Assembly: GCA_013400155.1 (NCBI GenBank)
Contig: VXBM01001216.1
Location: 62,001-126,000 of the forward strand
Direction of reading: 5' to 3'
DNA: 64,000 bases
Source: Helopsaltes ochotensis
Lineage: Eukaryota > Chordata > Aves > Passeriformes > Locustellidae
Position 1 is the first letter of the stretch; the number at the start of each line of letters is the position of its first letter. Made by a program: the position numbers and the translations under genes. Under the pieces are notes generated by a model. It had not been told where the DNA came from. It saw nothing but the letters and a program-made list of their open reading frames with translations, and searched no databases. Shown piece after piece: positions 59,151-64,000 of this stretch.

Positions 59151-62100
59151 GTGAGTGGGGCCCCGCTCCGAGTCCCTCCCTGCGGAGCTCTCCCGGCCCG
59201 GCCCGGCCCAGGCGGCCCCGCTGCCGGGCAGCCCGAGCCCCGCGTGCGGCGCTAATGACTAATCACTTCTGCCGGCGGGAGCGGAGGGCGGCTGCGGCTC
59301 AGCCCCCGGCGTCCCCGGGTGTCGCCGCCCGCGCCGCGGGGACCGCGGGCTGCACGGGAGCCCTCGTCTTGTCCCGAGCCGTGGCTCTCCGGAAAAGTAA
59401 CTTTTCCTTCCCTTTTTGAGGTATAGGCAGGCCAGGTGTGGCCGCTCTCTGTGCTTCCCACTCGTACGGTGTGGGGCTAATCCCCCTGCGACGGAACATC
59501 ACTCTAAACCCAAAGGCGTGCCAAGGTTTAAATGGCTTTCTGTAGGGAGGAAGAAGAGACCTCGGCAGAGATTAACGCCAAATCAGAGCCACGCCAGGGG
59601 GCTTGGATAGCCTGGGATTAATAGTGCTAATTACACAGAGACAGAAGGTAGCTGTTTGCTGCAGGTCTGGAAACCTCTGTGCGGGAGAGGGAGATGCAGT
59701 TGATGGGAGTGACCTGATACGCTACCAGTATCCCAAACGAGATATTCTGGGTTACTTCTTGCATGAATTGTGCTGGCGACCTGCACTCAGGTGAACTGTG
59801 AATAATTATGCTTCAAAATCGTATGAGCACTTGGTTTATGCTCCAGCAAAACTAGCGCTGCAGCAATAACCTGCTGCCCTTAGTTCGTTCTTCACAGCAC
59901 TTTGGTCCAGTTCCCGAATGTGGTCTTTGCCACCTAGGTTGCCTCCTTTTCTAACGCTGATGTGCCTAGAACAGAAGGTAAACTATTTTGTCGAAGTTGA
60001 TGGATGTGGTGGGTTTAGAAGGGTCATTGGTGTGTGCGTTGCCTTTTGTCTGCAGCTGATCTGTTTGGTGGTGAGAGTGCACTTGTTACTTGTCCTCACA
60101 CGAGTCTCATCCAGCTCTCGAACCAGCTGTCAATACTACAAAGTTTTGCTGTGAGTCTTCATTCTGACGGAGGGAATGCTGAGTATCTGTGGGGTAGAAG
60201 CTGGTGGCTGTCTTTTCCTCCAGCAGGCTGAGCAGCGGAAGGGCAGTATTTGTGGCACGTGAAGGGGTCTGGGTGCCATGTACTGCAAGCATTGTGTCTT
60301 GTAAGTCACAGGGCTGCACTCGGTTGTTACATGGTGTCAATGAAAATAGAAGTGAGGAGCTTGTTTTGATGTGTTTTGTAACAACCGCAAAGAGCAGGTG
60401 GTCTGTTACATTGACTTTGTAAAAGTAAAAGCTGGAGTGTCGAAGAGTGTTACTGTAATTACAAAAAAAGGTCAAACCCAGGACTTACGCAAGTTACTTG
60501 TATGACTCAAAATACTACATGCCCTACTACAACAGCTGTACTTATTCTGGGCAAATTACATTGTAAAGCGGAAAAGAATCAAGGTGTGTTTTAGCCAACC
60601 TCTCAGTATATTAGAATGATGGTTTTCTTATGAAAAGTGTTCTGGGCTTCTTGAAATCCCCACAAAAAAATTGGCATTTGTTCTGTACTTTTTTACCCAG
60701 GGTGGGTGGATCCGTCCATGTGTGGAAAAGACTTGTCTGTTTTCCCCATTGTAATGGGAATGGATCCTGAGTCATTTGTGTGTTCCTTGTTTGTTCTCAG
60801 CTATTTCCTGATATGTTTCTCTCCTGACCAAACCCAGTATTGTCCCATTGATGCTCTCAATGTTTCGGCCCTTAAAACACTGTTAGTTCTATTTGTGCAC
60901 ATTTGGGGAGGATGGTTGTATGTGATTATGGCAGGAAGGGGGAGCATTGATGTTCTGAAGTGGGAAAGGGTAGAAGTCCTGGGGGACCCATTCTTACTTT
61001 TGGCCAAATGATGCCTGCTGTTAGCAACTGTGTTTTGTAAATGGAAACGTCCGTCTTGCCGCTTGGCAAAGAAACTGAGGACATTTGTCTGCCCAGGCAG
61101 AAGTTTGGGTAAAGCCCCTTGCTCTGCCTTTCTTTCAGTGGGAGCCACAGGTGTTTGGGTCTCTGATGTGAGGAGGTTAGGGCTGAAGAAAAACCTGCAG
61201 AGTAATAGGGAAACAGGTCTCTCCCAGTAACACATTAGTTGGTGTCAATGCCTCTCGCAAGAAAAACCTATTGGTCTGCTTCTTGGTGGTGTCTCTTTTT
61301 CCTGTGTCCTCACTAATAAAACCATCGTGATCTTTCTTATTCCTTACTGCTTTGGGAAGGCGGTGGTTTGCAGTTTCAGCTTTCCATGTGCTTTTCCTAC
61401 CCCTGTAGAAGGTCTTGTATGTCTCCTCATTGGCTGTGCCTTCTTAACTTTTTGGTGTGAGAAACATCCTCTGTGTTTTGACTTTGTATTACTGAGGAAT
61501 GATCCTTCCAGTGCAAGTGTGTTAAATAAGGCAGCAGTAACAGTTGCTCCTGTTCCAGATCTCGACCCTTCAAGCTGGTGTCACATCTGTCTGATAGACC
61601 TTTAGAGTGAGATCTGCTTTATTCCTCCCTGGTCCTCCCCTTCTCCTGTGGTCTCCCTTGGAAAGGGGGGGAAGGGTAAGTTCTAATCATACTGCAAAGA
61701 GCAGCAGCCCAAGTGTCTCTGATCGCCTCAGAATACTTAATATACAAAAAACCCCGGAAGTGGAGGCTTACAAACAATAGTGAATTTATTATGGATTAAC
61801 AAACAGCTACAGGCTTAAGTGGTCACACAGCAAAACTTCTGTGGGTGCTGCCTTCTGTTCAGTCAAGTGCTTCAAAATCCAGTCAAGTCCTAAGGAAGAA
61901 AGCTGAAAAGAATGAGCTGCTGGCATAGTGCGATGCTTAGTTGAGCACCAAAGTAAAGCCAGAGTCTTTTCTGTGGTTGATTGGTATATTTGACCCTTCC
62001 ACTGAATGCTGCATTAATACTGATGTTGGTGAAATCCTATGGTTTCTTCTGTGTATTCTATCCATAACCCACTCCCCCCCAGAAAAAACCCCCAAAAAAC

Positions 62101-64000
62101 AACAAAACCAAAAAAAAAAAAAACCACCCCTCCAAAAAACCAAACCATTTTGAGCTTATTTGTTTTGCATAGGATGTATTCTAAGTTCAGTTTTGACTAG
62201 AGGACAGTGTTGCTTAATTGCTTTGCTCAACATTTGCCAGAGATCCATATTACCCACTTTGCAAGAGATTCCAAACTTTTGTGTTACAAATAGCATTGAT
62301 CTGCTCTTAAAGTTCAAATTAGCAACAAAGGCAGGCATTGTTCCTTCGCTTATGAAACTTGCTTTTTAAACTTGTTTTAAAATATCGTAATTGAATAGGG
62401 GTAAAACATATTAATGGTGCTAATAAACCTGACATGGTTTCATCTTCAGCAGTGCTGTCTGATGCTGTAATGCATTTTTTCATAGGAGAAGAGTATTGAG
62501 TACTGTAGTGGTTTTGGTGAACTGTTATGTAATACGGGAAGAGAGAAACAAAGTACTTTACAAACAATTACCTGTTAAACACAATCATAATTTGAGCTTC
62601 ATCTGTACTATAAACTTCATAGTTTAGTAGGTTAATAGACTATACTGATTGAAGCTGAAAGAGATGCTTACATTGATTTGACAAAGATTCAGAGTTCCTT
62701 CTCCCAGCATTTATTAGAGTATAATGTAATAAAGAGAGAGAGGCTCACGTCAAGAGGGATTATTCTCCATTTAAGTTTTAGGTCTTGTTATCCATATAAT
62801 CATACCATCCCCTGCTCACTTATTTGTTCTTTCATATGTTGACCTAGTGACTTGAACAGAAGGGCCTAAAAATGATTGAAGGCTATCCTTTTCTCATATT
62901 TCACATCTTCAGCTTTGAGAACAGTTGAAGAAAAGCTACAGCCTGGAAAGATAAGGAAAATACAGATGGCAGAAGCAGCAAACTTCTGGTCAGGACATTT
63001 GTTCCTGAAGACAGCACAGACTATTTCTGTCTGCTCAGGTGATCTGTGGTCTGCAAGACAGAGCAAGTGGCTACAGCTGTAAACTGAATAACTTACACTT
63101 GCAGATTTTACTTTGCAATGTCAGTTAATCCACTGTAAACACCACATATATGTGCTGCCTTGTGTAGTCTTCATCTCATCAGGATAGGTTGCTGGAAAGT
63201 ATGTTGCAGTGAAATAACACAGTAACTATGCAAATTCAGTCTTTTTGAGTATATGCTATACTGGTGATTTTTAAAAAACACTGTAAGAGAACTTCTCAAG
63301 GTCAGCTCACTACTAGATTTGTTTGGTAGAGGAGACTTGTATGTCATGCATTTATTTTATTCAGCTGTAACTGTCAGGGACTTAAATTTAAGTTGGCCAT
63401 TTTTTCACTTGTTTTGGATACAGGATTTTGCCAAGTTACCCCTGTGGTAATTTTAAAGGCTAGAAACTGCTGTTTTGTTGTCTTCTGTTCTGCATTTGTG
63501 GAAGGATATTTAAGAAATGTCCTCACAAGGCCTTAAGACACCATCCAGTTCAAGATGAGCTGTGGTGAAATAGGAATAATCTTGTCATGCAGAGAAGTCC
63601 TAACCTTGAGGCAGAACAGCTGAGGACTACATGTGAATAAAGCTGTGTTCTGAAAGAGCTGTGTTTGCTAGAACACCACTGTTCTAGTTCTGTGTCATAA
63701 AAACCCAATATGCTGCTCATCACCTGTTAGACTAAACCTTTGTTGCTTTTGAATGGGGTGCACTGTCCTAGGATATCTCAAGTTGGAAGGGAGCCATAAG
63801 GATCAAGTCCATTAATTGTAAGGAGTGCATCTTGTAGTGGGGGTAGTGAGAAATGGTCCAGCAAGCTTAGCTGTCAGTTTGGCTGGTGCCTCATACAGTT
63901 AAACCTGACTTTACCTAGCAGACCTTTATATAAAAAGTAGGTAATGATGTTTATTCTGGGTACTGTTCAAAACTTTCTAATTATAGAAAATATTTCGAAT
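59151..64000 (+). other. MOB2: MOB2 intron 1 (partial)
   Basis: From the donor at 59151 to the window end there is no exon with a recognisable MOB domain. The sequence becomes AT-rich away from the CpG island, with an A/C-rich simple tract at about 62.08-62.15 kb and a CR1-tail relic near 63.79 kb. The next MOB2 exon must lie to the right of the window. Confidence 0.75.
63770..63815 (-). mobile_element. CR1-type 3' tail fragment
   Basis: TCAAGTTGGAAGGGAGCCAT, followed by AAGGATCAAGTCC, matches the reverse complement of the avian CR1 3' end (GGTTGGAAGGGACC… GATCATCTAGTCC). Only a short, diverged piece remains. It may be the tail of a SINE like the one at 20311. Confidence 0.55.

Larger units (their letters stand above)
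58590..59400 (+). promoter_or_regulatory. MOB2: MOB2 CpG-island promoter
   Basis: The sequence is GC- and CpG-dense, surrounds the first MOB2 exon and is broken by 144 undetermined bases. Upstream of the gap lie a ZNF143/THAP11-type motif and two ETS motifs, with no obvious TATA box. This arrangement suits a constitutive housekeeping-type promoter. The transcription start probably lies near or inside the gap. Confidence 0.8.

Noticed and set aside
58524..59419. Frames of 186 and 208 codons around the MOB2 promoter
   Set aside because: They cross 144 undetermined bases in a CpG island. The supported coding sequence is only the 17-base MOB2 exon.
1..64000. Search for a novel gene system, CRISPR array, integrated virus or operon
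   Set aside because: The window is an ordinary vertebrate two-gene locus. No repeat arrays with unique spacers, viral genes or clustered operon-like genes were seen.

Overview
The window is vertebrate nuclear DNA, almost certainly from a bird and probably a songbird-like lineage. It has short coding exons with GT-AG introns, several CpG islands, decayed CR1-type and tRNA-SINE-type repeats, and low overall repeat density. Two genes are recognisable, both on the + strand: DUSP8 (dual-specificity MAP-kinase phosphatase 8) and the start of MOB2 (MOB kinase activator 2). From general knowledge, the same pair lies in the same order and orientation at human 11p15.5, so this is a conserved syntenic block. 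I see no prokaryotic, phage or CRISPR material.

Layout: 1 to about 8.99 kb is 5' flank or first-intron sequence of DUSP8. Its non-coding first exon is not resolved. DUSP8 coding exons lie at 9004-9234, 15567-15705, 32342-32508, 33626-33785, 33972-34095 and 34486 onward. The last exon runs into a 515-base assembly gap (35170-35684) that hides the C-terminus and stop codon. Intron 1 (6.3 kb) holds GC-rich blocks and a GC-rich minisatellite. Intron 2 (16.6 kb) holds a large CpG island at about 24.36-25.72 kb, a perfect PAR-bZIP/D-box palindrome at 18526 and a tRNA-derived SINE. The sequence from 35685 to about 41.2 kb reads as a long 3' UTR with two candidate poly(A) signals.

From 41.2 to 58.5 kb there is no established gene. 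Two stretches look exon-like: a 55-codon ORF with a strong start context and a phase-2 consensus donor (47166-47332), which would splice in frame to MOB2 exon 2, and a minus-strand block with a very strong acceptor (56670-57034). A CpG-island promoter (about 58.6-59.4 kb, interrupted by a 144-base gap) with ZNF143/THAP11-type and ETS-type motifs precedes MOB2 exon 1 (59134-59150). The rest of the window is MOB2 intron 1.

Functionally, DUSP8 dephosphorylates JNK and p38 MAP kinases, and MOB2 binds NDR-family kinases. They are neighbours by ancestry, and nothing here shows that they are co-regulated. The most interesting points are the possible upstream MOB2 first exon and the possible intronic DUSP8 promoter. 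Both are inferences that need transcript data.
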